From Rhodospirillales bacterium (GTDB lineage Bacteria; Pseudomonadota; Alphaproteobacteria; Rhodospirillales; Casp-alpha2), in the NCBI GenBank assembly GCA_021775325.1, contig JAJFID010000253.1:1-37687 (forward strand): a stretch of DNA of 37,687 nt. Reading direction: 5' to 3'. Positions within the stretch are counted from its first letter, which is position 1, and every line of letters begins with the position of its first letter. Below are positions 20,190 to 28,759 of the stretch, piece after piece. The translations under genes and the position numbers were made by a program. The notes beneath the pieces were generated by a model. It did no database searches and was not told the origin of the DNA. It was given only the letters and a program-made list of their open reading frames with translations.

Positions 20190-22060
20190 AGTCCACCTGC
20201 GATAGCCGCTTCGATGGCCAGTGTCCGGGCTTCCTGATACAGCCCTGTTGCGCTGAGGCTACGAACCACATGCCCCATGGTTATGGAATCCACCATGCCC
20301 GGGCCGCCATCGCCCAGCACCAGTGAAGCCAGCAAAACCGTTTCACCAACACGACCACCATTGGACGAGGCGGCCAGCCTGTACCAGAGTGCCGGGTCGG
20401 GCAGCGCCCGCGGTTCCCGGGCATCTTCAAATCCCAGAATTTCCCAGGAACCGGGGTCGACAGGTTCGCCCAGGTTATCGAGCAACGAGAACAACAAAGC
20501 GGCGCGTTGGCGCCATCCGTCCTGCACGCCAGCGGTGATGAGCCAGTCTCCCAAACCGACCTGAGAGGGAAGTCCGTCACTTTGCAGGCTCGCGAGACGG
20601 ACAATCGGTATTAACGAAGTCAGTGCGTCCAAGGCGTCAACTGACCGTGTTGCATTCAGCTCCAGCATCTTTAACCAGCCTTGGGCAGCATTGGCATTTC
20701 CTGTCAGCACGAAAGCCCGAACGGCATCGCCTGCGAACCAGATCAGATCGGACCGCGGTGCCACACCCGCAATGATGTCGAGAAACGCATCCGCTGTAGA
20801 TGCATATCGATCATCCCGCCGAGCTATCTCAAGCGCCAATGCTGCCGCCTCAGCCTTGGCACCGTGAACGGTTTGCTGACGTGCCGCCTGATAAAGCAAG
20901 GCCCGCGCCATAGGGCCATCCAGTGTCTCTGCCGTACTGATAGGACTTTCCAGCTCGTCTGTGGTGAACGGCACACTGAGATAGAGATTGCGATGGTCCT
21001 GTACAGGTAAAGCCGCCGATGCAGCCGCCAGTTCACCGGCTTCCAGCCGTGTGGCGATATCCAGATCCTGATTTGATGCAATTGCGGCCAGAATAACAGG
21101 TGACGGCACATCAACGGCATCCTCGGCGAGGCGGGCATTGCTGGAGCGAAGGACAGCCATGTGCAATGGCGACTGGTCACTCAATGAGTTCAGCACCGGA
21201 GTTTCACCCCGGATCATGGAATCCAGCATCAGCAGAAGCGTATCTTCCTCCGCTCCCAGTTCCCGCATGAGTGCCAGCCCCAAGTCAGCCTCCGCAGATG
21301 CTCCGGCCAAAATCTGGCAGAAAATGAATAGCTTCTGCCAATAATCACCGCCGCCCTCACTGACCACGCTGCTGGCCGTACCACATGCTTCGACAAATTT
21401 GCCGCCATTCAGTGCAACCTCGGATTCAATGCGGAGCAGTCGTTCATTGGCGTTGCGGCCAGGCGTAACGGCAAGCAATTCTCGCGCGGCAGCCACTTCA
21501 CCCATGGCCGATAGCACTTCCAGGCGGTGGGCTATAAAATCACCTTCTCCCGTTGTATTGTCCGGCAGTGCCGCTTCACTGATAAGTAAACGTCGCATGA
21601 CACGACGCAATGCCGGTGACGTCGTACTGACCGGCAATCGATCCATCAGATCATAAACGGTTTCATATCGCGTGCCCCGCCACACACTGTAGGGAAGGCC
21701 GCCTTCCTGTTCGGTCAGCAATCCGACAGAGTCCGCAGTCACCACCGTCAGTTGGTCGATCTCAATTGAGTTATCGCCGCTTCCGACACTACCGACAGGT
21801 TGATCGCTTGGTGTCCACTTGTCCTCATTTGTCCCGGAAGGCGGCACCAGTTCCACATCATCAAGGACCAGAGGTTCCAGCGATTGTGGCGCTACATCAG
21901 CAGGCTGATCTGTAACTGGAGGCGCGATTGGTTGGCCGTCCGGATCGGTCAGCACAGTTTGCCCCGACGCGTGATGCGAGAAGATCGTCAAAATCACGAC
22001 AAGAGCCGACAAGATTTTCGGCGGCCGGCTCAGCCAGGCACTAGCCCGGAAAATTGTCAT
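20186..22060 (-). CDS. Hypothetical exported protein, Ala/Leu-rich helical repeat-like
   Basis: 624 aa; N-terminal hydrophobic signal ILSALVVILTIFSHHASGQ; overlaps xerD start by 4 bp. Confidence 0.75.
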   Translation of the reverse strand: MTIFRASAWLSRPPKILSALVVILTIFSHHASGQTVLTDPDGQPIAPPVTDQPADVAPQSLEPLVLDDVELVPPSGTNEDKWTPSDQPVGSVGSGDNSIEIDQLTVVTADSVGLLTEQEGGLPYSVWRGTRYETVYDLMDRLPVSTTSPALRRVMRRLLISEAALPDNTTGEGDFIAHRLEVLSAMGEVAAARELLAVTPGRNANERLLRIESEVALNGGKFVEACGTASSVVSEGGGDYWQKLFIFCQILAGASAEADLGLALMRELGAEEDTLLLMLDSMIRGETPVLNSLSDQSPLHMAVLRSSNARLAEDAVDVPSPVILAAIASNQDLDIATRLEAGELAAASAALPVQDHRNLYLSVPFTTDELESPISTAETLDGPMARALLYQAARQQTVHGAKAEAAALALEIARRDDRYASTADAFLDIIAGVAPRSDLIWFAGDAVRAFVLTGNANAAQGWLKMLELNATRSVDALDALTSLIPIVRLASLQSDGLPSQVGLGDWLITAGVQDGWRQRAALLFSLLDNLGEPVDPGSWEILGFEDAREPRALPDPALWYRLAASSNGGRVGETVLLASLVLGDGGPGMVDSITMGHVVRSLSATGLYQEARTLAIEAAIAGGL

Positions 22061-22223
22061 CAGGCAATACCCTCTCTACCGGCGCAGAAGGTGCCGGGAT
22101 ATCCCAGGTCGCCAAAAACAGGGCACCGCCAGCCAAACTGGTCAATAGAAACAGAATCAAAACGGTCGAAATTCGCAACATAGCGTTTTCAAATCCCTGA
22201 TTGAGATTAGCACGAATGGTCAT
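22041..22223 (-). CDS. Small single-TM hypothetical protein, start refined
   Basis: 60 aa MTIRANLNQGFENAMLRISTVLILFLLTSLAGGALFLATWDIPAPSAPVERVLPDDNFPG; overlaps the next gene by 20 bp. Confidence 0.6.
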   Translation of the reverse strand: MTIRANLNQGFENAMLRISTVLILFLLTSLAGGALFLATWDIPAPSAPVERVLPDDNFPG

Positions 22224-22270
22224 TATAGGTCTTCTGTGAAGACCCTTGGTATTTGTGGTACCTGTTCTGT

Positions 22271-22294
22271 TGTATAGAATAGGCTGTATAGAAT
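22271..22294. repeat. Tandem direct repeat in the divergent promoter upstream of aroK
   Basis: TGTATAGAAT at 22271-22280 and 22285-22294. Confidence 0.6.
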
Positions 22295-22375
22295 TCAACT
22301 GTGACAATATTGCGGCAGTCTACCGGGTGAGCAGGTCGCATTCAACAACGTGCCCAAACGAGCGACATTTTCGAC

Positions 22376-22918
22376 ATGACTGGTCCGAAAACGATACAGA
22401 ACTCTGTCATTCTGGTAGGATTAATGGGGGCAGGGAAAACAAGTGTAGGCCGAAAACTGGCGGCTTTGCTGGATTTTCCCTTTGTCGATGCCGATCAGGA
22501 AATCGAAATGGCGGCGGGCTGTACCATCGAGGACTTTTTTGAGTTGCACGGCGAAGCTGAGTTTCGCAAGGGCGAAGAAAAAGTGATTCGCCGACTGCTG
22601 GAGTCGGGCCCGCAAGTCCTGGCGACTGGTGGTGGTGCCTATATGAACCCATCGATTCGCGAAGTCATTGCACAACATGGCATTTCTGTATGGCTCCGGG
22701 CCGACCTGGATATTCTGTGTAAACGAACCGGCAGACGTGGTGGCAGGCCTTTGTTGAAAGCAGGCAACCCAGAGGACGTGCTTCAGAAACTCATGGACGA
22801 ACGCTATCCCATATACGCAAAAGCGGATATTGTCGTGGATACGAGTCAGGAAAGTATCGACCTGACGGCCAATAACATTCTGGAATCGCTGGTCGCCTTC
22901 AATCCTGAAACAAAATAG
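22376..22918 (+). CDS. aroK: Shikimate kinase
   Basis: 180 aa; ILVGLMGAGKTSVGRKLAALLDFPFVDADQEIE, GGGAYMNPSIRE. Confidence 0.96.
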   Translation: MTGPKTIQNSVILVGLMGAGKTSVGRKLAALLDFPFVDADQEIEMAAGCTIEDFFELHGEAEFRKGEEKVIRRLLESGPQVLATGGGAYMNPSIREVIAQHGISVWLRADLDILCKRTGRRGGRPLLKAGNPEDVLQKLMDERYPIYAKADIVVDTSQESIDLTANNILESLVAFNPETK

Positions 22919-22942
22919 AAAGTCCGAGATAGTCTGTCCCCA

Positions 22943-24091
22943 ATGAGCAATCCTGTTTCTTCCAATTCAGAGTCATTGAAAAGTTGCGATACTATTGCCG
23001 TGGCGCTTGGTGATCGCGCTTACGACATTCACGTGGGCGGAGGACTGATTGCGTCGGCTGGCGGACGAATTGCACCGCTGTTGGCAAAACCGGAAACCGT
23101 GATTGTTACCGACGCGAACGTGGCAAAGCACTGGCTTGATCCACTACAAACGTCCCTTACCGCCGCTGGTGTATCTTCTCAGGCTCTTGTCATGCCGGCA
23201 GGTGAGCCCACCAAGAATTTTGAAAATTTGGCAAAGGTCATTGACTGCTTTCTCCAGGTACCCGTTGAAAGGAGTTCGGTCGTCATTGCTCTCGGCGGTG
23301 GTGTTGTTGGCGATCTGACTGGGTTCGCAGCAGCCTCCACGCTGCGTGGCATAAACTTCGTTCAAATTCCCACGACTCTGTTGGCCCAGGTTGACAGTTC
23401 GGTTGGTGGTAAGACCGGAATCAATGCCATACAAGGCAAAAACCTGATTGGTGCATTTCATCAACCCGCTATGGTACTGGCTGATACGGATGTACTCGGT
23501 ACGTTGCCGGAACGCGAGATGCAGGCGGGTTACGCAGAGATTGTGAAATACGGCTTGATTCGCGATGCCGCCTTTTTTGGCTGGCTTGAAGATAATGCCA
23601 GCAGGGTCTTGTCTGGTGACACCCAGGCGCTGCGACACGCCATTCTGGAAAGTTGCCGGGCAAAAGCCCGGATTGTGGGTGCTGATGAACGCGAAAAAGG
23701 TCAGCGTGCCCTGTTGAACTTCGGGCATACTTTTGGACATGCTCTGGAGGCCGAAAATGCATATGGCCCGGCACTTCTCCACGGTGAAGCCGTAGCCATC
23801 GGTTCGGTACTGGCACTGGAACTCTCAGAACGCATAGGCTTGTGTCCGCAGGACCGCGCCCGTCAACTGATCGCTCATCTGACACACCTGGGCATGCCAA
23901 GCCGTATATCACAGATTGATAATGCCAATACATGGTCTGCGGATGACCTGTTGGAGCACATGCGTTCGGACAAAAAGGTATCGGGCGGAAAACTTACCTT
24001 CATCCTTGCCAACGACATCGGGGATGCTTTTGTCACGACTGACGTCCAGGAAGAAGATGTACTGGCTGTTCTGGAAGAGAGTTTGCGTTAG
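22943..24091 (+). CDS. aroB: 3-dehydroquinate synthase
   Basis: 382 aa; IALGGGVVGDLTGFAAASTLRGINFVQIPTTLLAQVDSSVGGKTGIN, LNFGHTFGHALEAE, HGEAVAIG. Confidence 0.98.
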   Translation: MSNPVSSNSESLKSCDTIAVALGDRAYDIHVGGGLIASAGGRIAPLLAKPETVIVTDANVAKHWLDPLQTSLTAAGVSSQALVMPAGEPTKNFENLAKVIDCFLQVPVERSSVVIALGGGVVGDLTGFAAASTLRGINFVQIPTTLLAQVDSSVGGKTGINAIQGKNLIGAFHQPAMVLADTDVLGTLPEREMQAGYAEIVKYGLIRDAAFFGWLEDNASRVLSGDTQALRHAILESCRAKARIVGADEREKGQRALLNFGHTFGHALEAENAYGPALLHGEAVAIGSVLALELSERIGLCPQDRARQLIAHLTHLGMPSRISQIDNANTWSADDLLEHMRSDKKVSGGKLTFILANDIGDAFVTTDVQEEDVLAVLEESLR

Positions 24092-24093
24092 AC

Positions 24094-25371
24094 ATGTTTA
24101 TTACGCTGATCATCATATTCCTGCTGTTGTTGTTGTCAGCATTTTTCTCCGGCTCGGAAACTGCGCTCACTGCAGCATCCCGCCCGGCAATGCATCAACT
24201 TGAGCAGGATGGAAATCACCGCGCCGTCATTGTTAACAAATTACATAGCCGGAAAGACCGGTTAATCGGCACCATCTTGCTCGGCAACAATCTGGTCAAC
24301 ATCCTGGCGTCAGCGTTGGCCACCAGCATCATGATTGCGACGTTTGGCGAAGCAGGTATCGCCTACGCCACGATCGCCATGACCGTACTGGTGCTGGTGT
24401 TTGCCGAAGTCCTGCCGAAAAGCTATGCCATCGACAATGCAAACCGCATGGCCCTGGCAATTGCACCGACCGTTCGTTTTCTGGTGATCGCCCTGCTGCC
24501 GTTCACCCAGACCATAAACGGCGTGATCTGGTGCATCTTCAAGATGTTTGGCCGGGACTATGGGGCCAGGGACTCCCTTGGCCGTGGCGATGAAGAACTT
24601 CGCGGGGCAATTGAGTTACATGATCGCGACGACGCAGATGTAAAATCTGAAAGGGCAATGTTGCGCAGTGTTCTGGAGCTTGCCAATGTTCAGATTGGTG
24701 AGGTTATGACCCATCGCAAAAATGTCGCCACCATCGATGCGACATTGCCGCCAGAAGAAATTGTCACGCAGGTGCTGGAAAGCCCCTACACACGCATTCC
24801 CCTGTGGCGTGAGGATCCTGATGACGTTATTGGCGTCCTCCATGCCAAGGCATTACTGCGGGCGCTGTACAAATCGCCCAACAAGCCACCCGCGGACATT
24901 GATATCGTCGCGCTGGCCGCTGAACCGTGGTTCGTACCCGAAACGACGACGCTTGATGACCAACTGGAAGCATTCCGAGAGCGGCATGAGCATTTTGCGC
25001 TGGTCGTTGACGAGTATGGCGCACTCATGGGTATTGTTACGCTTGAAGATATTCTTGAAGAGATCGTTGGGGAGATTGAAGACGAGCATGATGTGGTCGT
25101 AACCGGTGTTCACCAGCACGCCGACGGTCGATATGTTGTTGAGGGCACCGTCACCATCCGCGATCTCAACCGCGAGTTTGAATGGAACCTGCCGGACGAA
25201 GATGCGTCAACCATTGCCGGGTTGGTGTTGCACGAGTCGCGCCGCATTCCGGAGGTCGGACAGGCCTTCATGTTCCATGAATTCAGGTTTGAAATCCTGG
25301 AGCGGCAACGCAACCAGATCACCTCGGTAGGCGTAACGCCCCCAGGCGGACATATGCTTTACGGTGGATAA
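24094..25371 (+). CDS. CNNM/CBS-domain transporter of the HlyC/CorC family
   Basis: 425 aa; LLLSAFFSGSETALTAASRPAMH, EVMTHRKNVATIDA, DEYGALMGIVTLEDILEEIVGEIEDEHD. Confidence 0.95.
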   Translation: MFITLIIIFLLLLLSAFFSGSETALTAASRPAMHQLEQDGNHRAVIVNKLHSRKDRLIGTILLGNNLVNILASALATSIMIATFGEAGIAYATIAMTVLVLVFAEVLPKSYAIDNANRMALAIAPTVRFLVIALLPFTQTINGVIWCIFKMFGRDYGARDSLGRGDEELRGAIELHDRDDADVKSERAMLRSVLELANVQIGEVMTHRKNVATIDATLPPEEIVTQVLESPYTRIPLWREDPDDVIGVLHAKALLRALYKSPNKPPADIDIVALAAEPWFVPETTTLDDQLEAFRERHEHFALVVDEYGALMGIVTLEDILEEIVGEIEDEHDVVVTGVHQHADGRYVVEGTVTIRDLNREFEWNLPDEDASTIAGLVLHESRRIPEVGQAFMFHEFRFEILERQRNQITSVGVTPPGGHMLYGG

Positions 25372-25479
25372 TAAGAAAAATTTGACAGACGGTACAATTT
25401 TAACATTTTTAGGTCTATGATACGTATTATACCAAATGCCGGATGAAGTAGAATCAACCCCGGCCAAGGGAGTGGAACC

Positions 25480-25926
25480 ATGAACCAGAAGATCATTCCT
25501 GATGTCGTGAGCAATCAGACTGTCTGTTCTGTCGCCGTGTCAGATACAACGCGCGCTGCGGCGGAGGCAATGACAAAAGATAACATCTCGGCCGTCATCG
25601 TCGCCGGCGACAATGGCAATCTAATCGGAATTCTTACTGAACGTGACCTTGCCCGTCACGTCGTAGCCAAGGGCGCCGACGCCACCAAGGTCTTGGTTGG
25701 CGATATTATGACCGCCAATCCGGATACGCTGACGCCTGATGATTCTGCGGGCGACGCATTGGAACTCATGCACTCGCGCAACTATCGGCACTTGCCAGTC
25801 GCTGTTGACGGCAAGTGTGTGGCCATGGTTTCCATCCGCGATTTGTACAGGGTGATGAAAGCGGCACTGGAAGAAGACATCCGGGAAACCGAGGCGTTTG
25901 TCTTCGGTGATCGCTACGGCGCCTGA
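25480..25926 (+). CDS. Stand-alone CBS-domain protein
   Basis: 148 aa; paired CBS motifs GILTERDLARHVVAKG and DIMTANPDTLTPDDSAGDALELMHSRNYRHLPV. Confidence 0.93.
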   Translation: MNQKIIPDVVSNQTVCSVAVSDTTRAAAEAMTKDNISAVIVAGDNGNLIGILTERDLARHVVAKGADATKVLVGDIMTANPDTLTPDDSAGDALELMHSRNYRHLPVAVDGKCVAMVSIRDLYRVMKAALEEDIRETEAFVFGDRYGA

Positions 25927-26019
25927 TCTACGCGTAAGGCACACCACATCACAACACAGCGTTGACTTCAGCCACCGGATCGCAAGACCGGATGGCGTAC
26001 ATTTGTTCAGGACATTCCC

Positions 26020-26574
26020 ATGGCTCTTTCCAAACCAGTTGCTCGCACCCTCGCCCACACACGCGAAATCAAATGCTGCGGTTATGAGCGGGATGACGGT
26101 CTGTGGGACATCGAGGCATCTCTGACGGACCGCAAAGCATACTCTTTCTCCAATCACGACCGGGGCAGCATCAACGCGGGAGAAGCCATACACGAAATGC
26201 ATGTTCGCCTGACTATCGACAATGACTTCATTGTTCATGATGCGGAGGCTGCAACGCTCAACAGCCCCTTCAATGCCTGTCCAAACGTCGCGGATTCATA
26301 CAAATCACTGGTTGGCCTGCGAGTGGGACCCGGCTGGCGAAAAGAAGTCTATGCCCGTTTCGGTCACGCCAAAGGGTGCACACATCTGACAGAAATGCTG
26401 TTGGGTCCGATCGGAACAACGGCGTACCAAACCATTGGTGGCAGCAAGCTCAAGGCCTCTATCAAGGAGCGCTCGGGTGCGGGAAATCGTCTGGTCAACA
26501 CGTGCCACGCGCTGGCCAGCGACGGCGACGTCATCAAACGAGATTGGCCGGATTTGTACACGGGTGCCTCGTAA
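26020..26574 (+). CDS. DUF2889-like protein
   Basis: 184 aa; HTREIKCCGYERDDGLWDIEASLTDRKAY, GPGWRKEVYARFGHAKGCTHLTEML. Confidence 0.85.
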   Translation: MALSKPVARTLAHTREIKCCGYERDDGLWDIEASLTDRKAYSFSNHDRGSINAGEAIHEMHVRLTIDNDFIVHDAEAATLNSPFNACPNVADSYKSLVGLRVGPGWRKEVYARFGHAKGCTHLTEMLLGPIGTTAYQTIGGSKLKASIKERSGAGNRLVNTCHALASDGDVIKRDWPDLYTGAS

Positions 26575-26617
26575 CGAGGTTAACCAGACCCGGCTTCTGT
26601 AATTATCTGAAAATTTC

Positions 26618-26893
26618 CTACTCCGCAGGTTTCAACAACCCCGAGGCGATGCCGCCCTGCATCTCACCGGCCGCGTTTGCTGCCGTTCGAAAATACGAGA
26701 CAATAAATGCCCGGACCATGGCCGTCCGGCTGGCACCCTGACGCAATTTATCGATCAAGGTGCATAGATCATGAACCGAACTTCCCTCGACAGCACAAAT
26801 CTGGTCCAGTGCAGCCCAACTCTCTCCCTCAAGTCTCAGGCTGGTTCTGTGGCCGTCGACTGTCACATTTCGGCTTATGAGTTTGCCGCGCAT
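26618..26893 (-). CDS. Ribbon-helix-helix domain protein
   Basis: 91 aa; ISRNVTVDGHRTSLRLEGESWAALDQICAVEGSSVHDLCTLID. Confidence 0.8.
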   Translation of the reverse strand: MRGKLISRNVTVDGHRTSLRLEGESWAALDQICAVEGSSVHDLCTLIDKLRQGASRTAMVRAFIVSYFRTAANAAGEMQGGIASGLLKPAE

Positions 26894-27067
26894 TCAGACG
26901 TCCCCACACATCAAAACCATTCCCAAATTAACCAAGCGTATTATGGGGGTTACATTGACGATGGTCACTCGCAATCAGGCGTCAGAATGTAACAATTTGT
27001 TGTAGAGACAACTTGTAACGCACGTGGCAGTAACTACCGTGGATGCTGGCAGTGCTCTGTTTCCGGG

Positions 27068-27343
27068 TTAGGCTTCCGCAGCATACTCTGCCGGTGTCAG
27101 TGTTCGCATGGCCAGCGCATGCAATCCGCGCGCAAATGCTGCATCTAGTTGAGCATAGACGGATTGCTGCCGGGCAACGCGACTGAGATTTGAAAAGTGA
27201 TCAGAAACCACAAGAATCCTGTAATGGGTCTCGCCGCCTGGCTGAGCACCGGCATGGCCCGCCTGAAGAGCGGATTCGTCAATAATCTCAAGATGCGTCG
27301 GACTTAGGCCTGACTCAATGGCTTCCTTAATCAATTTTTCCAC
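27068..27343 (-). CDS. BolA-family protein
   Basis: 91 aa; LSPTHLEIIDES...GGETHYRILVVSDHFSNLSRVARQQSVYAQL..GLHALAMRTLTPAEY. Confidence 0.95.
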   Translation of the reverse strand: MEKLIKEAIESGLSPTHLEIIDESALQAGHAGAQPGGETHYRILVVSDHFSNLSRVARQQSVYAQLDAAFARGLHALAMRTLTPAEYAAEA

Positions 27344-27461
27344 GATTTCTCCGCCTCATTATCAACTGTAAACCAATACATGGGAATGAAAGTAGCTGTT
27401 GGCGTTCACTGGACCCCGGCAAAGCCTTGCAGCCATCGAATTCAGCTACCATAGTTATGGG

Positions 27462-28031
27462 ATGAAAAGAAAATACTCACTGGATGACATGCAGAGCAAG
27501 CCGGAACTGGATCGCCGCGCATGTGAATGGCCCGGATGTGACGGGACCGGCGAACATCGTGCGCCCAAATCACGTGAGGAACTGAACACCTACCTGTGGT
27601 TCTGTATTGAACATATTCGGCAATACAACAAAACCTGGAATTATTATGACGGCATGAATGATTCGGAAGTGGAGCAGGACAAACGCCACGACACAGTGTG
27701 GAACCGGCCGTCATGGCAATTGGGAACCAATGCTGGGGCATTCGGATTTGGCGCGGGCGCAGACCCGTTTGATCTGTTTGGCGAAAACGGCGGCAACGGC
27801 TCAGATAATGGCGGGGTCAATGCCCGGCCGCCCGTCAGCAAAGAGGAAGAACGGGCATATCTGACACTGGGTCTGGAGTATCCGGTTACCGCAGTTGATA
27901 TCAAGACCCGCTACAAGGCGCTGGTCAAAGAACACCATCCTGATGCCAACAAAGGGGCCAAGGCCTCTGAAGAACGCCTGAAGGACATTAATCAGGCGTA
28001 CCATTTGCTGCGGGATTCTATGACCGCTTGA
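27462..28031 (+). CDS. J-domain (DnaJ-like) protein, start refined
   Basis: C-terminal J domain YKALVKEHHPDANKGAKASEERLKDINQAYHLLRD with HPD; N-terminal Cys-containing region. Confidence 0.9.
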   Translation: MKRKYSLDDMQSKPELDRRACEWPGCDGTGEHRAPKSREELNTYLWFCIEHIRQYNKTWNYYDGMNDSEVEQDKRHDTVWNRPSWQLGTNAGAFGFGAGADPFDLFGENGGNGSDNGGVNARPPVSKEEERAYLTLGLEYPVTAVDIKTRYKALVKEHHPDANKGAKASEERLKDINQAYHLLRDSMTA

Positions 28032-28054
28032 TTGTACGAGGCCCTATTGGGGCG

Positions 28055-28666
28055 TTAGCCCCGCAATCCCGCAACAATCGTTGATACGGACCGTTTTATC
28101 CGGGCCTCTACCCAGGCCCACGGGTGTTCCCGGGCGATTTGTTGGTGAAACACAGCCATACTGATATCCGATAGCAGGTCTACAGTCGCAGAAACGTCGA
28201 TATTTGTTGAGATATCACCCCGGCTCTGCAGTACGCCCAGTAGCTGCGCAACAGGCTCGTCAAACACCCGGTTGTTCAGTTTGTCCAGGGCTGGCTGATA
28301 CTCGCCCGCGGCCCGAATGCCCGTCGCCACGACCTCACGCCAGAGCGAATTGTCCAGATAGTCAAATCCGTTCTGGAGCTCAGCCAGAATCATGGCGCTG
28401 ATCGCATCAGCGGCATCACTTGGTGGGTTGCTGATAATCGCGTTCTTGTCGGTTTCGATTACTGCCCTGTCGGCTTCATAAATGGCGACAATCAGATCCG
28501 CCTTGGCCGGATAATACGCATACACGGTCGGCACAGATACGCCAGCTTTACGGGCGATATCGTCCATGGCTGTTGCCGCGTAACCACGTTCAGCAAACAA
28601 CGTCGCTGCTGCCTTGAAAATAGCGCTGCGACGCTCCGCTTTCTGACGCTCACGTAGTGTACTCAT
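28055..28666 (-). CDS. TetR/AcrR-family transcriptional regulator
   Basis: 203 aa; AIFKAAATLFAERGYAATAMDDIARKAGVSVPTVYAYYPAKADLI. Confidence 0.95.
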   Translation of the reverse strand: MSTLRERQKAERRSAIFKAAATLFAERGYAATAMDDIARKAGVSVPTVYAYYPAKADLIVAIYEADRAVIETDKNAIISNPPSDAADAISAMILAELQNGFDYLDNSLWREVVATGIRAAGEYQPALDKLNNRVFDEPVAQLLGVLQSRGDISTNIDVSATVDLLSDISMAVFHQQIAREHPWAWVEARIKRSVSTIVAGLRG

Positions 28667-28680
28667 GCTATAAACTTACA

Positions 28681-28724
28681 TGATTAAAAAACTTTAATCA
28701 CTAAAATAATTTTGCTATAGTGAT
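28681..28724. promoter_or_regulatory. Overlapping inverted repeats, candidate TetR operator(s) with a possible -10
   Basis: TGATTAAA-AAAC-TTTAATCA (28681-28700); AATCACTA (28696-28703)/TAGTGATT (28718-28725); TATAGT at 28716-28721. Confidence 0.6.
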
Positions 28725-28759
28725 TTTATCAAAGCGGTGGGCACAGGCAGGAGGCAGCT

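Noticed and set aside
25382-25421. TTGACA at 25382 as a sigma-70 promoter for the CBS-domain gene
   Set aside because: The best -10-like TATGAT is 28 bp away, too far; no properly spaced -10 found.
26980-27030. TGTAAC repeats and GTTGT-AGAG-ACAAC hairpin between the RHH and bolA genes
   Set aside because: Stem only 5 bp and repeats very short; could be chance.
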